Source of the DNA: Penaeicola halotolerans
Lineage (GTDB): Bacteria > Bacteroidota > Bacteroidia > Cytophagales > Cyclobacteriaceae
Assembly: GCF_016464625.1 (NCBI RefSeq)
Contig: NZ_JAEAGO010000003.1
Coordinates: 310,001 to 374,000 of the forward strand
Reading direction: 5' to 3'
DNA length: 64,000 nucleotides
Shown: one piece after another, positions 26,919-35,753 of the stretch
How positions within the stretch are numbered: the first letter of the stretch is position 1
Layout of the letters: every line of letters starts with the position of its first letter
Position numbers and translations under genes: made by a program
Notes under the pieces: model-generated
Seen by the model: the letters and a program-made list of their open reading frames with translations, nothing else
Told to the model about the DNA's origin: nothing
Database searches by the model: none

Positions 26919-28013
26919 ATGGAACAAGACTTTTTGCCAATCAATGGTACAGATCACGTTGAGTTTTATGTCGGTAATGCCAAGCAATCAGCGCTATTTT
27001 ATCAGTACGCTATGGGATTTGAACTCATCGCCTATGCAGGTCCTGAGACAGGCGTGAAAGATAGAGCTTCGTATGTGCTGAAGCAAGACAAAATCAGAAT
27101 CGTACTCACCACTGCGCTTCAAGAAAATCACCCAGTGGCAGACCATGTACGCAAGCATGGAGATGGTGTCAAAGTCCTCGCACTATGGGTAGATGATGCT
27201 GAAAAGTCTTGGAAAGAAACTACAAGCCGAGGTGCTGTCTCTGCTTCAAAGCCTCAGATCATCAAAGACGCGCATGGCGAAGTAAAAGTAGCTTCTATCA
27301 AAACTTATGGGGAAACAATACATACTTTCGTAGAGCGCAAAAACTACAGTGGAGTCTTCCTACCAGGCTATCAAGAAAGAAAATCAACTTATAAGAGTAC
27401 ATCTATTGGTCTAAAATATATAGATCATTGCGTAGGCAATGTCGGTTGGGGAGAAATGAATAAATGGGTAGACTTCTACGAAAACGTGATGGGATTCAAA
27501 CTTCTCATCACATTTGATGACAAAGACATCTCTACCGAATACTCTGCGCTGATGTCTAAGGTGGTGTCAAATGGTAATGGATTCATCAAATTCCCTATCA
27601 ATGAGCCTGCTGAAGGCAAGAAAAAATCACAAATCGAGGAGTATCTAGACTTCTACAATGGCCCAGGCGTACAGCATCTTGCTATCGCTACTGATGACAT
27701 CGTACACTCAGTATCAGAGCTACGCGCTAGAGGAGTTGAGTTTCTCAATGTCCCTAGCACTTACTATGATGATTTATTAGACAGAGTAGGTCATATCGAT
27801 GAAGATCTAGAGCCTCTCAAAAAATTAAACATCCTTGTAGATAGAGATCCGGAGGGATATTTATTACAAATATTCACTAAGCCAATTCAAGATAGGCCTA
27901 CTGTTTTCTTTGAAATCATCCAAAGAAAAGGTGCTACCTCTTTTGGTAAAGGAAACTTCAAAGCACTATTTGAAGCAATTGAAAGAGAACAAGAATTAAG
28001 AGGCAATCTATAA
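26919..28013 (+). CDS. hppD: 4-hydroxyphenylpyruvate dioxygenase
   Basis: Non-haem Fe(II) enzyme that converts 4-hydroxyphenylpyruvate to homogentisate in tyrosine catabolism. Two vicinal-oxygen-chelate domains are visible; the iron facial triad is His170 (IDHCVGN), His253 (GVQHLAIAT) and Glu332 (VFFEIIQR). The C-terminal RKGATSFGKGNFKALFEAIE is the signature lid helix. Its 364 residues are typical. The rest of the homogentisate pathway is not in the window; the gene is flanked by its own promoter and terminator and appears monocistronic. Confidence 0.96.
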   Translation: MEQDFLPINGTDHVEFYVGNAKQSALFYQYAMGFELIAYAGPETGVKDRASYVLKQDKIRIVLTTALQENHPVADHVRKHGDGVKVLALWVDDAEKSWKETTSRGAVSASKPQIIKDAHGEVKVASIKTYGETIHTFVERKNYSGVFLPGYQERKSTYKSTSIGLKYIDHCVGNVGWGEMNKWVDFYENVMGFKLLITFDDKDISTEYSALMSKVVSNGNGFIKFPINEPAEGKKKSQIEEYLDFYNGPGVQHLAIATDDIVHSVSELRARGVEFLNVPSTYYDDLLDRVGHIDEDLEPLKKLNILVDRDPEGYLLQIFTKPIQDRPTVFFEIIQRKGATSFGKGNFKALFEAIEREQELRGNL

Positions 28014-28031
28014 GTCTCACAAAAATCAAGT

Positions 28032-28067
28032 AAAAGCATGGATCAAAATGGTTCATGCTTTTTTTAT
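28032..28067 (+). terminator. Intrinsic terminator after the HPPD gene
   Basis: Nine-base arms AAAAGCATG and CATGCTTTT enclose 13 bases and run into a T-rich tract. It starts 19 bases after the stop. Confidence 0.85.
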
Positions 28068-28152
28068 TTCTAAGAAAACAAGCGGATATTAGTGGTCAAA
28101 ATGTATTCAAAACATATTTTTTACTATTTTCAAACCTATAATATGACCCTTT

Positions 28153-29883
28153 ATGGCAGATCAACATATCATCTCAAAAGCCACTGCTTGGCTAAACAGT
28201 AATATAGACGAGGATTCTAAATCAGCTATTCGTAAAATGCTAGATAATCCTGACTCAAAAGAGTTAGAAGATGCCTTTTATCGTGATCTAGAGTTTGGAA
28301 CAGGAGGTCTGAGAGGTATCATGGGAATTGGCTCCAATCGGATGAATAAATATACCGTGGCCATGGCAACTCAAGGACTTGCTAACTACCTTTTAGCAAC
28401 TTATCCTGGAGAAGAAATTCGCGTAGCCATCACGCACGACTGCCGCATCAATAATACCCTTTTTGCTGACACTACAGCACATGTTTTTGCTGCCAATGGG
28501 ATCAAGGTGTTTTACTTCAAAGAGCTCCGCCCTACTCCCATGTTGTCATTTGCCATCAGACAGCTAAAGTGCCACAGCGGTGTGATGGTGACTGCCTCTC
28601 ATAATCCTAAAGAGTACAATGGCTATAAGGCTTACTGGAATGATGGTGGTCAGATAGTAGCACCTCACGACAAAAATATCATCGCTGAAGTACAAAAAAT
28701 CACAGACATCTCTATGGTCAAAATGTCTGGGAATGAATCGGCTATCAGCTACATAGGAGAAGAAATGGATGCTCTTTATCTGAAAATGGTCAAATCACTC
28801 AGTTTATCTCCAAGTGCAGTTACTAAACACAAAGATTTAAAAATCGTCTTTTCCCCTATTCACGGAGCTACTGGCAAAATGGTGCCCGCTGCACTTAGGG
28901 CTTTTGGTTTTGAGAATATCCACTTGGTCAAAGAGCAAGAACAACCTGATGGCAACTTTCCTACGGTCATCTATCCTAATCCTGAAGAAGCAGAAGCACT
29001 GACATTGGCCATCAAGCTCGCAGAAAAAGTAGATGCTGATATCGTCATGGCCTGCGACCCTGATGGAGACAGATTAGCCATCGTAGCCAAGAATAAAAAG
29101 GGTGCATTCGAAATCCTTAATGGTAATCAAACTGCGGCTATCCTTACCTATTATTTAATCCAAAAATGGAAGGAAAATGGGAAGCTAAAAGGGAAGGAAT
29201 TTACCGTAAGTACAATCGTCACTTCAGAGATCTTAGAAAAAATCTCAGCTGGATTTGGTGTGCCATGCTATGTAACACTGACTGGCTTTAAAAATATAGC
29301 AGCAGTCATTCGCGAAAAAGAAGCTAAAGAAACATACATAGGAGGAGGGGAAGAAAGCTATGGATATATGATCGGTGATCAGGTACGAGATAAAGATGGT
29401 GTATCTGCCTGCGCCATGATGTCGGAAATCACTGCATGGGCAAAGACCCAAGGTAAAGACTTATTTGACATCTTGGCCGATATTTACACACAGTTTGGTT
29501 TCTATAAAGAGTCTCTGATCTCGCTTACTAAAAAAGGAAAAGATGGAGCAGAAGAAATCCAACGAATGATGCAAAACTTTAGGGAAAATATGCCCGAAGA
29601 GATCGCTGGACAGAAAGTCATCCGTATCATTGATGTCAAAAAAGGAACTGATAAAGATATCCTATCAGGAAAAGTAACTCCATTGACACTAGAATCTTCA
29701 AATGTACTTCAATTTTACCTAGCAGACGGAAGTAAAATCTCTGCAAGACCATCAGGCACAGAGCCAAAAATCAAATTCTACATCAGCGTCAATGCACCAC
29801 TTCAAAATGCCAATGACTATGATAAAGTAGCCAATCAACTCGATGAGCGAATCGAGCGATTGAAAGTCTTTTTAGATCAATAG
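28153..29883 (+). CDS. Phosphohexomutase (phosphoglucomutase/phosphomannomutase)
   Basis: Alpha-D-phosphohexomutase that moves phosphate between C1 and C6 of hexoses. All four family loops are present: the active serine in TASHNPKEYNG (Ser149), the Mg2+ loop DPDGDR (Asp302, 304, 306), the sugar-binding loop GGGEESYGY and the phosphate-binding loop RPSGTEPKIKFY. The 576-residue length and the EFGTGGLRGIMG start fit the phosphoglucomutase-type group used for glucose-1-phosphate. Whether glucose or mannose is preferred cannot be read from sequence. The MORN-like gene starts 24 bases downstream and may be co-transcribed. Confidence 0.95.
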   Translation: MADQHIISKATAWLNSNIDEDSKSAIRKMLDNPDSKELEDAFYRDLEFGTGGLRGIMGIGSNRMNKYTVAMATQGLANYLLATYPGEEIRVAITHDCRINNTLFADTTAHVFAANGIKVFYFKELRPTPMLSFAIRQLKCHSGVMVTASHNPKEYNGYKAYWNDGGQIVAPHDKNIIAEVQKITDISMVKMSGNESAISYIGEEMDALYLKMVKSLSLSPSAVTKHKDLKIVFSPIHGATGKMVPAALRAFGFENIHLVKEQEQPDGNFPTVIYPNPEEAEALTLAIKLAEKVDADIVMACDPDGDRLAIVAKNKKGAFEILNGNQTAAILTYYLIQKWKENGKLKGKEFTVSTIVTSEILEKISAGFGVPCYVTLTGFKNIAAVIREKEAKETYIGGGEESYGYMIGDQVRDKDGVSACAMMSEITAWAKTQGKDLFDILADIYTQFGFYKESLISLTKKGKDGAEEIQRMMQNFRENMPEEIAGQKVIRIIDVKKGTDKDILSGKVTPLTLESSNVLQFYLADGSKISARPSGTEPKIKFYISVNAPLQNANDYDKVANQLDERIERLKVFLDQ

Positions 29884-29907
29884 ATAAATCCTTTTACCTA
29901 ATTATAG

Positions 29908-31293
29908 ATGATGTTTTCACCTCTAAATACGCACCAAAACTCGCTAAGTATCAGAAAAGTTTTATATGTGTCTATAGTATCATTTCTTGCCTGTTTCATA
30001 CTATTAAGTGCTCATCAAAAGTCTTGGGCACAAGAGGAAGTGATCTTCTATTATGATGAGGCGAAGACAAAGAAAAAAGAAGTCTACACACGTGTCAGAG
30101 GAAGAATGGACGGTCCTTACATCAAATACTATGAAAATGGCAACCCTCAGATTGAAGGTAGATTTGATGCAGGTCTGATGCATGGATTGTTTAAAGAGTA
30201 CTTTGAAGATACTTTTGCAGTAGCTAGAACCACCGAGTACGAAGCCAATAAAAAGCAAGGAAACTCCATTGCTTACTTTAGAGATGGTACTATCAAAGAA
30301 AAAGCAATCTATCACCAAGACTCATTAGCTGGCCCACTCACCTCTTACTATGCCAACGGTAAACCTAAGTCAAAAATTAATTTCATGGGCAATTTTCCAG
30401 AGGGAATAGCCACTGAGTACTACGAAAATGGGAAAGTCCATAAGGAACTCACTTATCTCAAAGGAAGAGTGCATGGATTAGTCAAAATTTATGATGAAGC
30501 AGGTAATCTCAGAGCAGAAGAAAACTACATGACAGGTCTGAAACATGGTCAATTTACAGAATACTATGTCGATGGCCAGATAGCCTCACAATTTGTCTAT
30601 GAGATGGGCTATAAAACTGGTCCTTTCAAAACTTATTTTGAAGACGGAACGCTACGCGCAGAAGGAAGCTATCTAGGAGGATATCCTGATGGGGAAAATA
30701 AGGAGTACTATGAAGATGGTACGTTGAGTGTCATCTCTAGATACAAGAAAAGACAACCTGTGGGTAAGTTTATCAGCTATTTTGAAGACGGAAAAGTCAA
30801 CGAACTCAAAGAATATGCTGGTAAAGGTCAACTCAAACACTATGAGCGCTACTATGAAAACGGTCAAAAAGTAGAAGAAGGTAAATTCAAAAATGGAATA
30901 GAAAATGGCCTATGGATATACTACTATGCTAATGGCAACCCTGAGCGAAAAGAGACTTATAAAAAAGGTAAAATCCAAGGAGAAAGACTCTACTACTATG
31001 AGTCAGGGCAGCTAGCGACTTCACGTATATATGCTAATGGTCAAGCTAATGGCATTGAGAAAAATTACGACCAATCGGGAAGATTGATTAGTACTTACTA
31101 CAATACCAATAATAAGAAAAATGGCACCTTTACTGAGTTTCATACAAATGGAAAACCAGCTGTGACAGGCGCTTACTACAACGATGAACGACATGGAAAC
31201 TGGCTGATCTACAATGAATCAGGCCAAGCTATAGAAAAAATCAACTATTTCCGTGGAGAGGAAAGAAGCAGAGAGAAAGTTGAGGTCAAATAA
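29908..31293 (+). CDS. Exported MORN-like (YwqK-type) repeat protein
   Basis: A 461-residue protein with an N-terminal hydrophobic segment (about residues 18-40, ending HQKSWAQEE) that is probably an uncleaved or cleaved signal. From about residue 70 to the end it consists of some 16 tandem units of 23-24 residues with the pattern Y-E-N-G-x-x-x-x-E-x-x-Y-x-x-G-x-x-x-G-x-x-x-x-Y. This is the MORN-variant repeat of the YwqK family. Bacillus YwqK has been annotated as an antitoxin, but no toxin gene is adjacent here and the array is far longer. Such proteins form elongated beta-solenoid-like folds; a scaffold or binding role is inferred. Confidence 0.88.
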   Translation: MMFSPLNTHQNSLSIRKVLYVSIVSFLACFILLSAHQKSWAQEEVIFYYDEAKTKKKEVYTRVRGRMDGPYIKYYENGNPQIEGRFDAGLMHGLFKEYFEDTFAVARTTEYEANKKQGNSIAYFRDGTIKEKAIYHQDSLAGPLTSYYANGKPKSKINFMGNFPEGIATEYYENGKVHKELTYLKGRVHGLVKIYDEAGNLRAEENYMTGLKHGQFTEYYVDGQIASQFVYEMGYKTGPFKTYFEDGTLRAEGSYLGGYPDGENKEYYEDGTLSVISRYKKRQPVGKFISYFEDGKVNELKEYAGKGQLKHYERYYENGQKVEEGKFKNGIENGLWIYYYANGNPERKETYKKGKIQGERLYYYESGQLATSRIYANGQANGIEKNYDQSGRLISTYYNTNNKKNGTFTEFHTNGKPAVTGAYYNDERHGNWLIYNESGQAIEKINYFRGEERSREKVEVK

Positions 31294-31326
31294 TCCCTCT
31301 CACCTTCCATATTAAAGGAATCTTAC

Positions 31327-31334
31327 TATTTTTG
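31327..31334 (+). promoter_or_regulatory. Candidate -7 element for purC
   Basis: TATTTTTG fits TAnnTTTG and ends 17 bases before the purC ATG. No -33 TTG is evident. Confidence 0.4.
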
Positions 31335-31351
31335 TTTAAACAAACAAACTC

Positions 31352-32287
31352 ATGAAGTCAGCGATCAAAGAAACTAATTTTTCTTTCCCTCAACAGACAG
31401 GATTTTATAAAGGTAAAGTAAGAGATGTCTACTTTTTTGGGGATAAAATAGCGATGATCGCCACAGATCGCATTTCTGCATTTGATGTAGTACTCCCATT
31501 ACCCATCCCATACAAAGGTCAAGTGCTAAATCAGATCGCTGCTAAGTTTTTGGATTTGACAAAGGATATCGTGCCTAACTGGGTGATCTCTACTCCAGAT
31601 CCAAATGTAACGATCGGAAAAAAATGTGAAGCTTATCCTGTAGAAATGGTAGTCAGGGGCTATTTGGCAGGGCATGCTTGGAGAGAATATAACCTTGGCA
31701 AGAGAATACTCTGTGGAGTACCACTTCCAGACGGACTTAAAGAAAATGACAAACTGCCCTACCCGATCATCACTCCTACTACTAAGGCTCATGAAGGGCA
31801 TGATCAAGATATCAGTAAGGCAGAAATCATCGCACATGGCCTCGTAGCCAAAGACGAATATGAGCATTTGGAGAAATACACGCTAGCTTTATTCGAGAGA
31901 GGAAGTGCCTTCGCTAAAGACAAAGGATTGATTCTAGTTGACACCAAGTACGAATTTGGCAAGTACAAAGGAGAAATCACACTCATCGATGAGATCCACA
32001 CACCCGACTCTTCTCGTTACTTCTATCTAGAAGGATATGAAGACAGACAGCAAAAAGGTGACGTTCAAAGACAGCTTTCAAAGGAGTTTGTAAGACAGTG
32101 GCTAATAGGCAATGGATTTCAAGGAAAAGAAGGGCAAGAAATCCCTAGAATGACTAATCAGATCATCGACAGTATCACGGAAAGATACATAGAACTATAT
32201 GAGCATATCACAGGTGAGAAGTTCATCAAATCAGATAATGCTGATATGATGGATCGCATCAAAAATGCTATCCTTTCAAATATTTAA
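31352..32287 (+). CDS. purC: SAICAR synthetase (purine biosynthesis)
   Basis: Ligates aspartate to CAIR with ATP in de novo purine synthesis. Recognisable parts are [66 protein letters not shown] and [13 protein letters not shown] followed by [11 protein letters not shown]. The 311-residue length and the LAGHAWREY variant fit the longer, eukaryote-like SAICAR synthetases common in Bacteroidota rather than the 237-residue E. coli enzyme. The STAS gene follows after 51 bases. Confidence 0.96.
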   Translation: MKSAIKETNFSFPQQTGFYKGKVRDVYFFGDKIAMIATDRISAFDVVLPLPIPYKGQVLNQIAAKFLDLTKDIVPNWVISTPDPNVTIGKKCEAYPVEMVVRGYLAGHAWREYNLGKRILCGVPLPDGLKENDKLPYPIITPTTKAHEGHDQDISKAEIIAHGLVAKDEYEHLEKYTLALFERGSAFAKDKGLILVDTKYEFGKYKGEITLIDEIHTPDSSRYFYLEGYEDRQQKGDVQRQLSKEFVRQWLIGNGFQGKEGQEIPRMTNQIIDSITERYIELYEHITGEKFIKSDNADMMDRIKNAILSNI

Positions 32288-32338
32288 TAAGACCTCAAAC
32301 TGAATGGTCGCAATCATAGTTTTTAAAGAAAAATAGAG

Positions 32339-32722
32339 ATGAAATACACAATCGATAAAAAAGAACAGTACTGCAACTTCACACTAAATGAAGAGAAAAT
32401 AGATACAGCACTAGCACCTGCTCTCAAGTCAGAATTGATTACCATGGCAGCCGAAGGTCATAGAAATATGATTCTTGATATCTCAGGCGTAAAGTATGTA
32501 GACTCTTCAGGACTTAGTGCGCTTCTAGTAGGAAATCGCGCTTTTACAGAAGTAGGAGGTATATTCGTGATAGTAGGATCTCAAGAACATGTGCTGAAGC
32601 TAGTGAAGATTTCTCAACTAGAAAAAGTACTCTATCTCGTACCTACACTCGAAGAAGCAGTAGATGCGATATTCATGCACGAAATCGAAAGTGAGTTAGG
32701 AGACGAAGAATCTGAAGACTAA
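32339..32722 (+). CDS. STAS-domain anti-anti-sigma-like protein
   Basis: A 127-residue single STAS domain. The conserved DSSGLSALL segment (Asp55, Ser56, Ser57) is where SpoIIAA/RsbV-type anti-sigma antagonists are phosphorylated, so the residues needed for switching are present. A short acidic tail (HEIESELGDEESED) follows. No anti-sigma kinase or sigma factor lies nearby. Its stop is 2 bases before the TTG start of RNase Z, which argues for translational coupling; this neighbour order is familiar in Bacteroidota. Its partner cannot be named. Confidence 0.88.
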   Translation: MKYTIDKKEQYCNFTLNEEKIDTALAPALKSELITMAAEGHRNMILDISGVKYVDSSGLSALLVGNRAFTEVGGIFVIVGSQEHVLKLVKISQLEKVLYLVPTLEEAVDAIFMHEIESELGDEESED

Positions 32723-32724
32723 AC

Positions 32725-33639
32725 TTGGATTTTGAAGTCACCATATTGGGCGCCAACTCTGCTGCACCTGCTCATGATAGAAATCAAACTGCACAGTTTC
32801 TAACCTATCATAATCAGGCCTATTTGATCGACTGTGGAGAGGGTGCTCAAATGCAACTCAGAAAGTACAAAATCAAATTTTCTAAAATCAATAAGATCTT
32901 CATTAGTCACCTACATGGAGATCATTATTTGGGCTTAGTTGGATTGCTATCCACATTTCACCTGTTGGGGCGTACTACTAAACTTGAATTGTACGGGCCT
33001 CCAGGGTTGATTGAGATCATCACTACTCAGCTACAGCACTCCAATACCCACCTAAACTATTACATAGACTTCAAGCCCACAGACCCTTCGACAGGACTGA
33101 CCAAAGTAACTGAGGACAAATATTTGGAGGTTTATAGTTTCCCATTAAATCACAGAGTGCCTTGTACAGGCTTCTTATTTAAGGAAAAACCAAAACTAAG
33201 AAGTTTAATCAAAGAAAAACTCCCTACTGGGATAAGCATAGCTGAAATCAATCGACTTCGCAATGGAGAAGACATCTATCATACAGATGGCACCATTAAG
33301 TACCTAAATAAAGACTATACCAAACCAGCCAAAGCTCCAAGGGTGTACTCCTACTGTAGTGATACTGCCTATGATCCTAGTATAGTAACCTATATCAAAG
33401 GATCAGATCTACTCTACCATGAAGCTACCTTTATGCAAGAGATGGTTGATAGAGCACATGAAACTCTACACTCTACCACTCTAGAGGCAGCCCAGATCGC
33501 TCAGGCAGCCGAGGTCAAACGACTGATCATTGGCCATTACTCAATTAGATACAAAGATCTAAATCCTTTGATCAACGAATGTCGAACTATATTTGAAAAT
33601 TCTGACTTAGCACTAGAAGGACACACTTACGCGCTTTAA
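32725..33639 (+). CDS. rnz: Ribonuclease Z (tRNA 3' endonuclease)
   Basis: Metallo-beta-lactamase-fold endonuclease that trims the 3' end of tRNA precursors. The zinc motif HLHGDHYLGLVGLL is preceded by FISH, and LIDCGEGAQMQLRKYKIKFSKINKIFISHLHGD-type spacing is intact; further metal ligands sit in YCSDTAYDP and the C-terminal IGHYSIRY. The 304-residue length is that of the short-form RNase Z. The start is TTG at 32725: the first in-frame Met is at codon 43, inside the beta-lactamase core, and DFEVTILGANSAAP is the family start. The tRNA-Arg gene in this window lacks an encoded CCA, consistent with need for this enzyme. Confidence 0.95.
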   Translation: MDFEVTILGANSAAPAHDRNQTAQFLTYHNQAYLIDCGEGAQMQLRKYKIKFSKINKIFISHLHGDHYLGLVGLLSTFHLLGRTTKLELYGPPGLIEIITTQLQHSNTHLNYYIDFKPTDPSTGLTKVTEDKYLEVYSFPLNHRVPCTGFLFKEKPKLRSLIKEKLPTGISIAEINRLRNGEDIYHTDGTIKYLNKDYTKPAKAPRVYSYCSDTAYDPSIVTYIKGSDLLYHEATFMQEMVDRAHETLHSTTLEAAQIAQAAEVKRLIIGHYSIRYKDLNPLINECRTIFENSDLALEGHTYAL

Positions 33640-33649
33640 TCGCATCTTT

Positions 33650-34447
33650 ATGAGTTTCGACCAGACATTTCATCATAAAAAGACTAATCTATTCATCATA
33701 TTGAGTGGTATATTTTTGACCAATGCGATCCTTGCAGAAATCATTGGAGTCAAGATATTTTCTGGTGAAGCCACTTTAGGTTTAGCACCTGCCCAGATTA
33801 GTTTCTTCGGTCAGTATATTCTTGATTTCAATTTGACAGCAGGGGTAGTCATTTGGCCAGTCGTCTTTATCACTACAGATATTATCAATGAGTATTTTGG
33901 CAAAAAGGGAGTCAAGAAGATCAGCTTCATCACTGCTGGATTGATTCTATTCTGCTTTTTTATCATCTGGATCGTCACTATACTTCCTCCTGCAAAGTTT
34001 TGGTTAGAAGTCAATAATGTGGACAATGATGGAAATACTTTTAATATTGATTTCGCATTTAGTACTATCTTCCGACAGGGTCTTGGGATCATCATAGGCT
34101 CATTGACAGCCTTTTTACTTGGTCAGTTAGTGGACGTCTTTGTCTTTCAAAAGCTCAGACTGATCACAGGCCCTAAAATGATTTGGCTCAGAGCTACCGG
34201 TTCTACACTTGTCTCTCAATTCATAGACAGCTTTGTAGTCCTCGGGATAGCCTTTTATGTTTTCGGCAACTGGAGTTTCTCGCAAATGATCGCTGTAGGC
34301 ATTATCAATTACATCTACAAGTTCAGTGTAGCAGTCCTCCTAACCCCAATCCTATACATCGCACATAGCTGGATTGATAGCTATCTTGGTAAAGATATCG
34401 CTGAAAAAATGACAGCAGAAGCTTCATCAGACACTTCATTTTTGTAA
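33650..34447 (+). CDS. Queuosine precursor transporter, YhhQ/VUT family
   Basis: Inner-membrane protein of 265 residues with about six hydrophobic segments. The family-specific pieces are ILAEIIGVKIFS near the N-terminus, FITTDIINEYFGKKGVKKISFI (split here as FITTDIINEYFG) and the C-terminal RATGSTLVSQFIDSFVVLGIAFY. These mark the YhhQ/VUT family, which imports 7-cyano- or 7-aminomethyl-7-deazaguanine for queuosine in tRNA. It begins 10 bases after the RNase Z stop, so the two tRNA-related genes are probably co-transcribed. No queuosine synthesis genes are in the window. Confidence 0.9.
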   Translation: MSFDQTFHHKKTNLFIILSGIFLTNAILAEIIGVKIFSGEATLGLAPAQISFFGQYILDFNLTAGVVIWPVVFITTDIINEYFGKKGVKKISFITAGLILFCFFIIWIVTILPPAKFWLEVNNVDNDGNTFNIDFAFSTIFRQGLGIIIGSLTAFLLGQLVDVFVFQKLRLITGPKMIWLRATGSTLVSQFIDSFVVLGIAFYVFGNWSFSQMIAVGIINYIYKFSVAVLLTPILYIAHSWIDSYLGKDIAEKMTAEASSDTSFL

Positions 34448-34649
34448 ATATTTACCGCTTATAATTTATCCCAATAGTTTATAGGAGCCTTTTTTGAAAT
34501 GAAGCCTTTGTCAACTACCTTTAATTTATCAAATCTATCCTCTATTTACTATTCCACAAATCCATGGCACGAAGCTTAACGATCAAGCGTTAAACTTTAA
34601 GACAAACAATCTATTTACATAGCACTACCTTATTTCAATTATATAGTTT

Positions 34650-35627
34650 ATGAAATTACCCAATATCAGATTAGAAGTAATGAATACCTTGGAGAAGTCG
34701 ATGAATGAACTCTCTGCCAAATACCTCAAGCCAATTGAGGAAAACTGGCAACCATCTGACTTCCTTCCAGACTCAAGAGATCCCAATTTCTTTGAGAAAA
34801 TAAAAGAACTGCAAGAACTCGCCAAAGAGATGAGCTATGACTTGTGGGCAGTGCTGATAGGTGATACAATCACAGAGGAGGCATTGCCGACTTATGAAGC
34901 ATGGTTGATGAATATCGAAGGTGTAGATCAAGAAAATGAAAATGGCTGGTCAAAATGGATCAGAGCATGGTCTGCTGAAGAAAATAGACACGGAGACTTA
35001 CTCAATAAGTACCTCTATCTCTCTGGAAGAGTAAATATGAGAGAAATGGAAGTTTCTACACAATACCTCATTGCGGACGGTTTTGATATTGGCACGTCAC
35101 ATGATCCTTACAAAAATTTCGTCTATACCAGCTTTCAAGAACTAGCAACCAACATCTCACATAGAAGAGTCGCTACACTAGCCAAAAAAGCTGGTAACAA
35201 CCAATTAGCCAAAATGTGTGGAGTGATCGCGTCAGATGAAGCCAGACATGCCTCCGCTTATATAGAGTTTGTCAAAAGAATATTTGATCTAGACCCTAAT
35301 GAAATCATGTTGGCATTTGATGACATGATGAAAAAGAAAATCGTCATGCCTGCCCTCCTACTGAGACAATCAGGCGGTGCTATAGGAAGTTTGTTTAGCC
35401 ATTTCTCTGATGCTGCTCAGCGTATCAAAGTTTATACGACTTATGACTACATCGATATATTAGAATCTCTCCTCAAGGAGTGGAATATCGAAAAAATCGG
35501 AGGACTCAATGAGTCAGCTGAAAAAGCAAGAGACTATCTCATGGCACTTCCTAATCGACTGAGAAGAATCTCTGATCGCATAGTAGTCCCTGAAAAACAG
35601 TATGAATTTAAGTGGATTGGAATCTAA
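34650..35627 (+). CDS. Acyl-[acyl-carrier-protein] desaturase (FAB2 type)
   Basis: Soluble ferritin-like di-iron enzyme that introduces a cis double bond into acyl-ACP. The two iron-binding ExxH motifs are EENRHGDLL and DEARHASAY, spaced about 90 residues apart, and WTSAEENRHG-like context (WSAEENRHGD) is typical. The 325-residue length matches stromal-type desaturases and their bacterial relatives. The start at 34650 is an ATG; a second ATG ten codons later is possible. Such an enzyme needs a ferredoxin; the only ferredoxin in the window is far away at 10.6 kb. Confidence 0.94.
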   Translation: MKLPNIRLEVMNTLEKSMNELSAKYLKPIEENWQPSDFLPDSRDPNFFEKIKELQELAKEMSYDLWAVLIGDTITEEALPTYEAWLMNIEGVDQENENGWSKWIRAWSAEENRHGDLLNKYLYLSGRVNMREMEVSTQYLIADGFDIGTSHDPYKNFVYTSFQELATNISHRRVATLAKKAGNNQLAKMCGVIASDEARHASAYIEFVKRIFDLDPNEIMLAFDDMMKKKIVMPALLLRQSGGAIGSLFSHFSDAAQRIKVYTTYDYIDILESLLKEWNIEKIGGLNESAEKARDYLMALPNRLRRISDRIVVPEKQYEFKWIGI

Positions 35628-35638
35628 TCAATGAAACT

Positions 35639-35668
35639 ATAAAAGGCGCTAATGGCGCCTTTTATTCT
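35639..35668 (+). terminator. Intrinsic terminator after the desaturase gene
   Basis: Nine-base arms AAAAGGCGC and GCGCCTTTT around a five-base loop, followed by TATTCTT. It lies 14 bases after the stop. Confidence 0.85.
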
Positions 35669-35729
35669 TATAAATGCAAACTCTTGTGGATTTAGGTTTT
35701 ATTTATAAATCCTAAGTGATTTTTATCCC

Positions 35730-35737
35730 TATTTTTG
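35730..35737 (+). promoter_or_regulatory. Candidate -7 element for the lipid-kinase operon
   Basis: TATTTTTG fits TAnnTTTG and ends 16 bases before the GTG start at 35754. No clear -33 element is seen. Confidence 0.4.
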
Positions 35738-35753
35738 TGTCAAAATCATCCTA

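Noticed and set aside
29908-31293. Toxin-antitoxin locus suggested by YwqK similarity
   Set aside because: No toxin-like gene is next to it, and the protein is exported with a very long repeat array.
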